A stretch of 36,107 nt of DNA, taken from assembly GCA_964606975.1 (NCBI GenBank), contig CAZSGY010000024.1, forward strand, positions 1 to 36,107, given 5' to 3'. Positions 1 through 6,708 of the stretch are shown here, piece by piece (within the stretch, counting starts at the first letter, position 1; every line of letters starts with the position of its first letter). A program made the translations under genes and the position numbers. The notes beneath the pieces were generated by a model. That model was not told the origin of the DNA. It searched no databases and saw only the letters and a program-made list of their open reading frames with translations. Origin of the DNA: UBA8517 sp964606975 (GTDB lineage Bacteria; Patescibacteriota; Microgenomatia; UBA8517).

Positions 1-43
1 GAGCTACCCTGGCTTGGAAACTTGCCCAGACTCAGGCTATATT

Positions 44-125
44 TTACCACGAGGCACTGTTTTTTGCCGAGAGGCAAGCTGAGCTTACCACGAGGCACTG
101 TTTTTTGCCGAGAGGCAAGCTGAGC
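44..125. repeat. Tandem 41-bp direct repeat, two copies
   Basis: Two identical 41-bp units lie head to tail (44-84 and 85-125). Each contains the inverted repeat TTGCC-GAGA-GGCAA, so a plus-strand transcript would form a 5-bp stem capped by a GNRA-type tetraloop, preceded by a run of six T. Degenerate flanking copies seem to exist: GAGCTACC at 1-8 and GAGCCTACC after 125 echo the unit junction GAGCTTACC. The array probably continues upstream of the window. Function unknown. Confidence 0.85.
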
Positions 126-168
126 CTACCATTTTTGGATCCCAACCTATCGAGTTATTGCCTTGATA

Positions 169-177
169 TGCTATAAT
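169..177 (+). promoter_or_regulatory. Extended -10 promoter for the tRNA-Met-like gene
   Basis: TGCTATAAT is a perfect extended -10 element (TGn plus TATAAT at 172-177). It lies about 20 nt before the 5' end of the tRNA-like sequence. No good -35 box is visible, as is usual for extended -10 promoters. It suggests the tRNA-like sequence is transcribed. Confidence 0.6.
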
Positions 178-196
178 TGCGACTAGTTAGTTTACA

Positions 197-265
197 TGCG
201 GGGTAGTGTACAGTGCACGTGAGGCTCATAATCTCACAGGTTGGGCGCAACTCCCAACCCCGCAA
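197..265 (+). tRNA. tRNA-Met(CAU), structurally reduced
   Basis: The sequence folds into a cloverleaf. The acceptor stem is 197-203/258-264 (7 bp). The D stem (206-209/215-218) has only a 5-nt loop. The anticodon stem is 220-224/232-236 with loop CTCATAA and anticodon CAT at 227-229. The T stem is 241-245/253-257 with loop CGCAACT. The acceptor (GCGGGG/CCCCGC, A discriminator) and GGCTCATAA resemble bacterial initiator tRNA. However, the anticodon stem lacks the three G:C pairs, and the D arm has T11:A24 rather than the initiator purine:pyrimidine pair. The D loop lacks the conserved GG and the T loop lacks TTC, so the usual elbow contact cannot form. CCA is not encoded (CAA follows). It could be a divergent working tRNA-Met, a specialised tRNA-like RNA, or a decaying copy. 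Confidence 0.65.
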
Positions 266-275
266 CAAGAAGTTC

Positions 276-665
276 TTAGAAAAACAGTTTTTTCCACTTA
301 ACCCAATTCGGATCCGGCAGAGACTCTTCACTTGAAGTTAACGGGGGCGCAAGGCTTCTAAGCACCGACTCCTCGGGCAAAATCACTATCGCCTCCCCCG
401 TCTTACTAAGACCCAACTTATCCCTGATCTGTTTTTCTATAAATTCTGTTCCCTGGGCTTCTGCAATTTGAGATTGAAGTCTGGCGTTATCCGACTGCAT
501 TTTTTCTACCCTTTCTTTCTCTTCTAAAACCTGCCTTCTGATGCTAAAAACTCTGTTTACATTTTTAATTGTGGAGACCAATAGTATTACCACCATAACC
601 CACGCCAAATACCTTAGTAGGTTCTTAAATTTAAGCTTAAGAGATTCAAACTTCTTATCTACCAT
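276..665 (-). CDS. Septum formation initiator family protein (FtsB/DivIC-like)
   Basis: A 129-aa single-pass membrane protein. A short basic cytoplasmic tail is followed by a transmembrane segment (about residues 17-35) and a coiled coil (about 40-72, rich in E, K, Q and R). Then comes the family's signature region, FIEKQIRDKLGLSKTGEAIV, at about 75-94. FtsB/DivIC proteins are small bitopic divisome components that act with FtsL and FtsQ/DivIB at the septum. Length and order of parts fit the family. The proline-rich C-terminal tail beyond residue 100 is not conserved in the family as I know it. The gene ends 11 nt from the convergent tRNA-like gene. I cannot separate FtsB from DivIC. Confidence 0.85.
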   Translation of the reverse strand: MVDKKFESLKLKFKNLLRYLAWVMVVILLVSTIKNVNRVFSIRRQVLEEKERVEKMQSDNARLQSQIAEAQGTEFIEKQIRDKLGLSKTGEAIVILPEESVLRSLAPPLTSSEESLPDPNWVKWKKLFF

Positions 666-688
666 GATTAATTATATCCTGTAATGCA

Positions 689-716
689 TTGACTATTTCA
701 AAATTTAGACTATAAT
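689..716 (+). promoter_or_regulatory. Sigma70-type promoter for the recombinase gene
   Basis: TTGACT at 689-694 and a perfect TATAAT at 711-716 are separated by 16 nt. Transcription would start near 722-724, leaving a leader of about 23 nt before the ATG at 746. This promoter argues against the upstream TTG at 716 as the start codon, because that codon lies inside the -10 box. Confidence 0.7.
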
Positions 717-745
717 TGCCTAAGTTAACTGCTAACTATTTTATT

Positions 746-1609
746 ATGGCACAGGAACCTATTAAAAGCCTGCTCCCTAAATTCATTGACTCACTAAATG
801 AAAAAAGACGCTCTCCGGCAACCGTTTTGGCTTACCGCAGCGACTTGACTCAGTTGGTGGATTTTCTCGTTGGTCGGGAAAAAGTAATGCCCGATCAGGT
901 CAGACCGGATGATTTAGACGCTTTCCGCGACACTCTTTTGAATGATAAATACACCCCGAAATCCGTCAGCAGAAAATTAAACGCGGTCAAAACTTTCTTC
1001 CGATGGATGATTGCCGAGAACTTTGTGACCTCGGATGCTTCTGCCTCAGTTGCCCATCCTAAAATTGAAAGCACACTTCCAAAATTTCTATCCCCTCTTG
1101 AATACAGAGCCTTAAGAGATGTTGTCAGGGGTGATACCCGAATTGCCGCAATAATCGAACTTATTTTACAAACAGGTCTAAGAATTTCCGAGGTTGCCAA
1201 TTTAAAAACTGAAAACGTCGGAACAGATTCATTAAAGATTGAGGCCTATGCTACTCAGCCGGAGAGAAATGTTCCCCTTAATAAACCTGCACTTGATATC
1301 TTAAATTCTTACCTGGAAGTCAGACCAAAAGTAAGTTCACCGTACGTATTTGTCAGTAAAAATGGCAAACCTTTGGCTGTAAGAAATATCAGAGCATCAA
1401 TCGCCAGATATATGCAAAGAGCTGAGCTTCCCAATTATTCAGTTAATGATTTAAGAACTACTTTTATCGTTGAAAATCTTAAAGCCGGAGTCGATATAGT
1501 TCTTCTTTCCCACGTTTCCGGTCACAAGCGCCTTTCTACCACGGAGCGTTACTTCGAACTTGCTCAGATTACCGAACCCGGTAAGAAACAGGTCCTCGTA
1601 GAATTATAA
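746..1609 (+). CDS. Tyrosine recombinase, XerC/XerD-like, with altered active site
   Basis: A 287-aa protein with an N-terminal SAM-like core-binding domain (about 8-95) and a C-terminal catalytic domain (about 110-280), the usual Xer size. I can place R146 (in TGLRISE), R237 (in NDLRTTF), H260 (in SGHKRLSTT) and the nucleophile Y269 (RYFEL). The first histidine of the HxLR motif is N234. The beta-hairpin lysine, normally in a KxxxR-VPL context, is not obvious in YATQPERNVPL. The ATG at 746 is chosen over the TTG at 716 because of the promoter. Xer proteins resolve chromosome dimers, while related integrases move elements. No integrative element surrounds it, so a housekeeping role is more likely. 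The two lost residues leave its activity uncertain. Confidence 0.85.
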   Translation: MAQEPIKSLLPKFIDSLNEKRRSPATVLAYRSDLTQLVDFLVGREKVMPDQVRPDDLDAFRDTLLNDKYTPKSVSRKLNAVKTFFRWMIAENFVTSDASASVAHPKIESTLPKFLSPLEYRALRDVVRGDTRIAAIIELILQTGLRISEVANLKTENVGTDSLKIEAYATQPERNVPLNKPALDILNSYLEVRPKVSSPYVFVSKNGKPLAVRNIRASIARYMQRAELPNYSVNDLRTTFIVENLKAGVDIVLLSHVSGHKRLSTTERYFELAQITEPGKKQVLVEL

Positions 1610-1633
1610 TCCTGAAGATATATTAAAATTCTG

Positions 1634-1705
1634 TGGGCTCGGATGGAGTCGAACCATCTGTATTTACTTTATAAGAGTAATGTCTTGCCGGTAAACGACG
1701 AGCCC
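1634..1705 (-). tRNA. tRNA-Ile(UAU)
   Basis: On the minus strand a canonical cloverleaf forms. The acceptor GGGCTCG/CGAGCCC is closed over 1699-1705/1635-1641. The D arm is GTTT/AGAC with a 7-nt loop containing GG. The anticodon stem is TTACT/AGTAA with loop CTTATAA, and the T arm is GATGG/CCATC with loop TTCGACT. The anticodon is TAT (complement of 1671-1673) after the invariant T33, so it reads AUA. The discriminator is A and CCA is not encoded. Most bacteria read AUA with a CAU tRNA modified to lysidine by TilS. A UAU tRNA-Ile is the less common alternative. Confidence 0.85.
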
Positions 1706-1721
1706 TTTAAACACGAGGCTA

Positions 1722-2399
1722 TTATACCAGATTACGCCTCTCTCCATAATAATCTGAAATCGCCCGAATCGCCATCATTATATTTTCCTTTTCAACAGTC
1801 TTAAAGACAGAAACTGTGCATGTTCCATGACCGAAGCCTTTTTGGTTGACCTGTCCAACCATAGATTTTTTAATATAAGGTTTAGAAAATTGACTACTTT
1901 TGATATTCAGGACTTTTGACCAATAATCAGTTTCTAATTTGATATTCATATCGTTATAGAGATGTAGTCTAATATGAATCTTATCCTCTGAAAAACCAAG
2001 GCACTTTTTAAACCATAGGATTGTAAATTTAATTACGTCAGGATCTGTATTAGCTATACTTATTACGTTATTACTAACCTTATTCCCCTCCCCCCAATAC
2101 AAAAATAGGCCTGCTAAAAACATTTCCCTATTAGAAAGTGGCATCCATCTTTTGAGCTGGTCTTTATAATACTGATCTAACCTAACCTTACGTTTTTCTT
2201 TCATTGAGGCTTTATATCTTTCAACTGCCTGAACCTTTTTTATTTTTAAGCCAGACACCTGTTTATCTGTTAACACAATATCTTTTAACCATAAACTGAG
2301 AGAACTTTTGGAGACCTTTATTATTTTTCTAATTTCACTGTAGCTTTTACCTTGCCTACGAAGTTCAACAACTCTCCTCTTTTCAATGAATTTTGTCAT
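1722..2399 (-). CDS. HTH protein with a single LAGLIDADG-like motif
   Basis: A 225-aa protein. Residues about 1-45 form a helix-turn-helix of the resolvase/transposase type (RRQGKSYSEIRKIIKVSKSS). A basic linker follows, then FLAGLFLYWGEGNK at about 94-107. That segment matches the first half of a LAGLIDADG motif, with an acidic residue before the last glycine. The remaining 115 residues have the alternating hydrophobic pattern of a single LAGLIDADG domain. I know of similar uncharacterised proteins in archaea and CPR but not of a proven function. A free-standing homing-endonuclease-like protein or a transcription factor built on that fold are both possible. It sits directly beside the tRNA-Ile gene. 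Confidence 0.6.
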   Translation of the reverse strand: MTKFIEKRRVVELRRQGKSYSEIRKIIKVSKSSLSLWLKDIVLTDKQVSGLKIKKVQAVERYKASMKEKRKVRLDQYYKDQLKRWMPLSNREMFLAGLFLYWGEGNKVSNNVISIANTDPDVIKFTILWFKKCLGFSEDKIHIRLHLYNDMNIKLETDYWSKVLNIKSSQFSKPYIKKSMVGQVNQKGFGHGTCTVSVFKTVEKENIMMAIRAISDYYGERRNLV

Positions 2400-2487
2400 A
2401 ATCGAACAATAGAATCAGTATCTTAGAAATCAAGTCCTAAATCAAACTGAAGTTAATTTATACCTTCTATTTATACTCAATATCTAA

Positions 2488-3339
2488 TCACTCAGTATCT
2501 TTTTTGAAAGCTTGAGGCATTTCTTCCCAATCCCGGTTTTGTCTTATTTTAAGATTTTTATCCCAAATAGCCTGAAGTGCAGACATATCTATGCCTATTT
2601 GTTTGGCAAGTCCCAATATTCCGATTGTGTCCTTGGGGAAACATGCCCCACCAAAACCCCGGTCTCCGTCAGGTCCCGGAACACCAAGATGTGTTCCGAT
2701 TCTGGGGTCTGCCTCAACTGCTTTTTGGACATCGCTATAATTTGCACCGACTTTTTGGGAAAGATCATAGAATTCGTTAGCCAAGAGAACCTTGCTGGCA
2801 AGCATAAGGTTACTCATATATTTAGCAAGTTCTGCACTTGCCGTGTCAGTAATTATATATTTTTGATCCGGAGGCAAAATTGTCTGATAAATTCCTTTTA
2901 CTTTCTCCCCCACCTCGAGCTTCTCGCAGCCAATCACAGTCCTATATGGTTTCAAAAAATCCGCATTCGCATTTTTCTGGGTAAGAAATTCGGGGTTCAT
3001 TGCAAAATCTACCTGGGGATATTTTTCCGCCATCTTTTTGGTTGTTCCGGGCAAGGATGTGGACTTAATGATTACAATTTTTCCTGAATCCTTAACCCTC
3101 TCTGCGACCTCACCGACCACACCCTCAACTATACTCATATCCATTCCCGAATAATCGGAAAAGATGGGGGTGGGAACACAAATAAAAATAAAGTCAGAAT
3201 TTTCTACAACTTCGTCGAGAGTGTTGGGCGATTCTTTAAATTTATCGTAACTGAAGATTTGGTTTTCGGGGCTTGTGGCAAAACCTTTACCGGTTGCCGT
3301 TCCTACATAGCCGTTTCCTATAATTCCGATTTTATTCAT
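2488..3339 (-). CDS. UDP-glucose/GDP-mannose dehydrogenase family protein, short form
   Basis: A 283-aa NAD-dependent nucleotide-sugar dehydrogenase. The N-terminal Rossmann fold begins GIIGNGYVG (residues about 5-13). STSLPGTT and NPEFL follow in the active-site region, and the catalytic cysteine lies in GGACFPKD near residue 238. Family members oxidise a UDP- or GDP-sugar twice to the uronic acid used in surface polysaccharide. They usually have about 390-450 residues. This one stops soon after the central dimerisation helix and lacks most of the C-terminal nucleotide-sugar-binding domain. The stop is clean and I see no frameshifted remainder. The ATG at 3339 is preferred to an upstream TTG. 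The substrate cannot be told from sequence. Confidence 0.85.
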   Translation of the reverse strand: MNKIGIIGNGYVGTATGKGFATSPENQIFSYDKFKESPNTLDEVVENSDFIFICVPTPIFSDYSGMDMSIVEGVVGEVAERVKDSGKIVIIKSTSLPGTTKKMAEKYPQVDFAMNPEFLTQKNANADFLKPYRTVIGCEKLEVGEKVKGIYQTILPPDQKYIITDTASAELAKYMSNLMLASKVLLANEFYDLSQKVGANYSDVQKAVEADPRIGTHLGVPGPDGDRGFGGACFPKDTIGILGLAKQIGIDMSALQAIWDKNLKIRQNRDWEEMPQAFKKDTE

Positions 3340-3392
3340 GGTCAATATCCGATATTAAGAGAAAATATTAACAAAATCAACGAGCACCTTCT

Positions 3393-5723
3393 TTATAGGT
3401 TTGATCTTCTAACAATTTCAGCTTCAACCAATTTCTCATCTTTCCCGTATTTTAGCCTACTCATTTCCTTAATTATTTCTGCAATTCTGGGATTCTCGGC
3501 AGCTTTCTGTTTAGCCATATCCTTACTCATATCCATGGAGAAAGGAGGAACGGGCTCATTATTAACGATTGTTTTACAATAAGCATGGTAGCGCTCAACA
3601 TTCAGAAGATCGTCCTCTCCGAATGTGGGAGTGAATTCGTGTTGAAGATAATTTGCATCGGTTACACCCACCCTAAAAGCAATTAATGTGCCGACGTTTC
3701 CAAAAACGGCGTTTTTGACTTCTTCTTCAACCTGTCCAATAAATTGATTGGCAACCGTCAAACCCAACCTATACTTTCTGGCCTCGGAAAGAATGACGGC
3801 AAAGTCCGGTGTGGCAAAATTCTGAAACTCATCAACGTAGAAGTAAAAGTCTCTTCTCTCACTCATCGGAACATCCGCCCTGCTCATAGCCGCCATAAGA
3901 ATTCTGGGTACCAAAAGAAGACCCAAGAAGTTGCTATTTTCTTCACCCAACGGACCTTTGGCCAAATTAATAAGCAAAATTTTGCCTTCATCCATTATTT
4001 TTCTCATATCAAATGAGCTCTGCGACTGGCCAATTATATTTCTGATTAATTTATTGGTCACAAAGCGGCCGAACTTGGAAACCGTATAGTCCAAAACCTC
4101 GGATTTATGAAAATCGGATGTTTGGGCAATTTGATCAGTCCAATAACGTCTGACGATTGGGTCAGAAACCTTGGGTAAAAGTCTTTGGACATATTCGGCA
4201 TCTGTCATTGCACGCATGACTTCAACAAAAGTGTTTCCCGGTTCGCTCATCACAGTAAGCATGGCGTTCCTGACTCCGTGTTCAAAACGTGGCCCGACGA
4301 TTCCTGTTTTATAAGGATCAAAAAGTTTATACATCAGATTTATGACAGCCGTTGCGGCAAAATGTTTTTCATCTTCCGTTCTTGCTTCCAAAAGATTCAT
4401 CCCCAGAGGCCTTTCGGTATCGCTCGGGTTAAAGTAAATAACATCTTCTGCCCTTTCCGGAGGAACAAGTTTTAAAATGTCCTCAACTGCATCACCGTGA
4501 GGATCCATGAAACAAACGCCCTTTCCTTCATTGATATCCTGCAAAACCAAATCTTTAAGAAGCTCGGACTTACCCGTACCGGTCTTTCCGATAATATAAA
4601 GATGCCTCATTCTATCCTCATTACTTATATACACAGGTCTTTTGACTCCCCTGTAAGCGCTAACTCCTAAGAAAAGACCCTCTGTAGGAATTTGGCTCGG
4701 AGCCGGTGCAACTTTCGCATTAAGCCAATGAATGTGGGGTGTAGTTACCTGTTTATTGGGGAAGTGAAAAATAGTTGCCAACTCTTCCGAATTGAAAATT
4801 GAAACGTGATTTCCAAAAGTATTAAACATCGGCTGGTAGCGATATAAGAAGTCTTCCATAAAAGCCGACTTTCTGTTAATTTTTCTACTTTTCAGGCTGT
4901 TCAGGTCTCCGGAAAATTGAGCAAAAGCACCGCTGATATTTGTTACCGTGCTATTGGCAACTTCTTCGCTTTTTGCAACTGCCACAATTCTTATGGACGT
5001 TTCGAATCCGGGTTTGGCAATTTTTGCCTCAATCGCCTCCAAAGTTTTGCCCGAGGTGGAAAATTTGGCGCGTTCGGCATCGCTTTCCTGCTTTTTGGTG
5101 TCGCTTACGAACTTTCCGCCTTCTTTTTGCCAGTCACTTTCTGCCGGTGAAATAACAATTTGAATTACGGCAGCTTCATCCGGTCCCATTTTTGCAAGTG
5201 CGGAGGTCATTGCCAGTAGCGGGTCTGTTGCCAAATCTTTAAAAGTTTTTATCGGATAGTAATTATTTTTACCTAATTGCAGAGATTTATAGGCCACCCT
5301 ACTCCCTTCTTCGAAAATATTGTATTCGTCAACCTCTACCACTTCCGCCTCCGGATAGGCTCCGTTGATTTGTTTTTCCACCAAATCTTTTAATTTGCTG
5401 GGTGTCCAAACATAAAAGCGGATATCTTCGCGCCTGGCTACAATTTCAAAAGAGATTGCAGGCTGGACTGAAAACTTTTGTTTCCAACCGCCTTTTTTAA
5501 TTGAATAAAAGCCGGCAAAAAGTTGCTCCATAACGTCTATTTTTGCCTCGTTATTTCGGGGCAAAGCCACCTGAAGAAGGACGGAATCTATCGATTTTTT
5601 CTCCCTGTCCCTATTTCTAAAATAAATAAAAACGGAATAACCGAGCCCGACTGCCAAAAAAATCAAAAACGAAATCAAAACAATTACCAATAAAATGCTT
5701 GTGTAATCTACATCTATTAACAT
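3393..5723 (-). CDS. TraG/VirD4-like membrane ATPase (TraM-recognition type)
   Basis: A 776-aa protein with an N-terminal transmembrane helix (about 8-32), a long soluble N-domain and a RecA-like ATPase domain. Walker A is GKTGTGKSELL near residue 378 and a CFMDPHGD segment lies near 405. The Walker B-like motif FYVDEFQNF is near 628, followed by SEARKYRLGLTVANQF. This architecture is that of type IV secretion coupling proteins and related DNA-pumping ATPases. The ATG at 5723 is chosen because it follows the stop of the upstream gene by only 2 nt. No relaxase, VirB4 or pilus gene is present here. CPR genomes commonly carry such ATPases, probably for DNA or protein transfer across the envelope, but the substrate is unknown. 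Confidence 0.85.
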   Translation of the reverse strand: MLIDVDYTSILLVIVLISFLIFLAVGLGYSVFIYFRNRDREKKSIDSVLLQVALPRNNEAKIDVMEQLFAGFYSIKKGGWKQKFSVQPAISFEIVARREDIRFYVWTPSKLKDLVEKQINGAYPEAEVVEVDEYNIFEEGSRVAYKSLQLGKNNYYPIKTFKDLATDPLLAMTSALAKMGPDEAAVIQIVISPAESDWQKEGGKFVSDTKKQESDAERAKFSTSGKTLEAIEAKIAKPGFETSIRIVAVAKSEEVANSTVTNISGAFAQFSGDLNSLKSRKINRKSAFMEDFLYRYQPMFNTFGNHVSIFNSEELATIFHFPNKQVTTPHIHWLNAKVAPAPSQIPTEGLFLGVSAYRGVKRPVYISNEDRMRHLYIIGKTGTGKSELLKDLVLQDINEGKGVCFMDPHGDAVEDILKLVPPERAEDVIYFNPSDTERPLGMNLLEARTEDEKHFAATAVINLMYKLFDPYKTGIVGPRFEHGVRNAMLTVMSEPGNTFVEVMRAMTDAEYVQRLLPKVSDPIVRRYWTDQIAQTSDFHKSEVLDYTVSKFGRFVTNKLIRNIIGQSQSSFDMRKIMDEGKILLINLAKGPLGEENSNFLGLLLVPRILMAAMSRADVPMSERRDFYFYVDEFQNFATPDFAVILSEARKYRLGLTVANQFIGQVEEEVKNAVFGNVGTLIAFRVGVTDANYLQHEFTPTFGEDDLLNVERYHAYCKTIVNNEPVPPFSMDMSKDMAKQKAAENPRIAEIIKEMSRLKYGKDEKLVEAEIVRRSNL

Positions 5724-5725
5724 TT

Positions 5726-6067
5726 TTATATTTGCTTTCCGCCGACAGCGATTCTCCAACCAAAATGTATGGCTTTTTTAATAACCCGTTGCCAAAACGC
5801 ACCTAACCATGTTTGGGACGAGTCAACCGAACCCTTTGACCAATCTTCCAGAGTTTTTGCATCAGCCGGAGGCGTAACTTCTATTACGTGGGAGGGCGGA
5901 GTTTGGATCAAGGGAATCCCATGATCGTCTTTAATTTGAGCCTTAAAGTTTTTTTGTACTACCTGAATACCCGTTTTTTGTTGGAGGGTTTCGGGAATAA
6001 CAAACTCTTCTTGCCGCTCGCTAACTTGCGGGGCTTCCGGTCTTGGAACTTCGGGTGTGGCAGGCAT
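5726..6067 (-). CDS. Conserved small protein upstream of the TraG-like ATPase
   Basis: A 113-aa protein I do not recognise by family. The first 70 residues are rich in P, E, V and Q with no clear fold. The C-terminal part (TWLGAFWQRVIKKAIHFGW, about 86-104) is an amphipathic, tryptophan-rich helix that could lie on the membrane. It ends 2 nt before the ATPase start codon, so the two genes are probably translationally coupled. That makes it a candidate accessory subunit of the ATPase. The open frame starts at an ATG and uses codons like its neighbours, so I take it as real. Confidence 0.65.
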   Translation of the reverse strand: MPATPEVPRPEAPQVSERQEEFVIPETLQQKTGIQVVQKNFKAQIKDDHGIPLIQTPPSHVIEVTPPADAKTLEDWSKGSVDSSQTWLGAFWQRVIKKAIHFGWRIAVGGKQI

Positions 6068-6110
6068 ACCTCAATTGTATATCAAAGCCATATTCTTGAC
6101 CACATCAATA

Positions 6111-6650
6111 CTATTTTGATTTCCAGGGAGTTTCTTTTATCTTTTCTCTGAAGTTTGAAAATCGTGCCAAGGTATAAACGTAATCGGAAAGACGGTTTAA
6201 ATAAACCATTACACCGGAGTTTACTTTTTCTTTTTCAGAAAGGGAGACAACTCTCCTTTCGGCCCGGCGGATAAATGTTCTAGCCATAAAAAGAAAGCTT
6301 GCCATTTCTCCCCCTCCCGGCAAAATAAAATTAGTCAGTTTGGGTAACTTTTTATCCATGTCATCGATTTCTTTTTCCATTTTATCTACCAATTCTTTGG
6401 AAATCGTCATTTTGGCACCGGCCAAAGACGCCCCCACTTCAAACAAATGGTTTTGTATATCATAAATTTTTTGTTTTGTTATTCTATTCTTGGAGAATGC
6501 CGCCGCCAGACCAAGAAAAGTATTTGCTTCATCAATAGATCCGATAGCCTCAACCCGGGCGGAAGCTTTGCTTACCCTTTTCTTTTTTGATTTATTAGAA
6601 GAATAGAGTCCGGTTTCTCCTTTATCCCCTTTTCTTGTGTATATCGGCAT
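6111..6650 (-). CDS. Cob(I)alamin adenosyltransferase, PduO type
   Basis: A 179-aa protein that transfers the adenosyl group of ATP to cob(I)alamin, making adenosylcobalamin. It shows the family's N-terminal TRKGDKGETGL motif (residues about 5-15), FIRRAERRV in the middle and YLNRLSDYVYTLAR near the end, in the right order and at the usual spacing. The ATG at 6650 places the motif at the N-terminus as in known members. An upstream in-frame extension would run into nrdJ. It lies 58 nt downstream of the B12-dependent reductase nrdJ in the same direction, so it very likely supplies that enzyme's cofactor from scavenged corrinoid. No other B12 synthesis gene is visible. Confidence 0.92.
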   Translation of the reverse strand: MPIYTRKGDKGETGLYSSNKSKKKRVSKASARVEAIGSIDEANTFLGLAAAFSKNRITKQKIYDIQNHLFEVGASLAGAKMTISKELVDKMEKEIDDMDKKLPKLTNFILPGGGEMASFLFMARTFIRRAERRVVSLSEKEKVNSGVMVYLNRLSDYVYTLARFSNFREKIKETPWKSK

Positions 6651-6708
6651 GGTTATTTTGGTAATACCATTGATAATATCACGCGAAAAATATTTGCGAG
6701 CAAAAGAA

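Noticed and set aside
1..130. CRISPR array
   Set aside because: The repeats are directly adjacent without spacers, there are only two perfect units, and no cas gene is in the window.
2512..3087. 191-aa plus-strand open frame
   Set aside because: It is antisense to the nucleotide-sugar dehydrogenase and encodes an unpatterned sequence.
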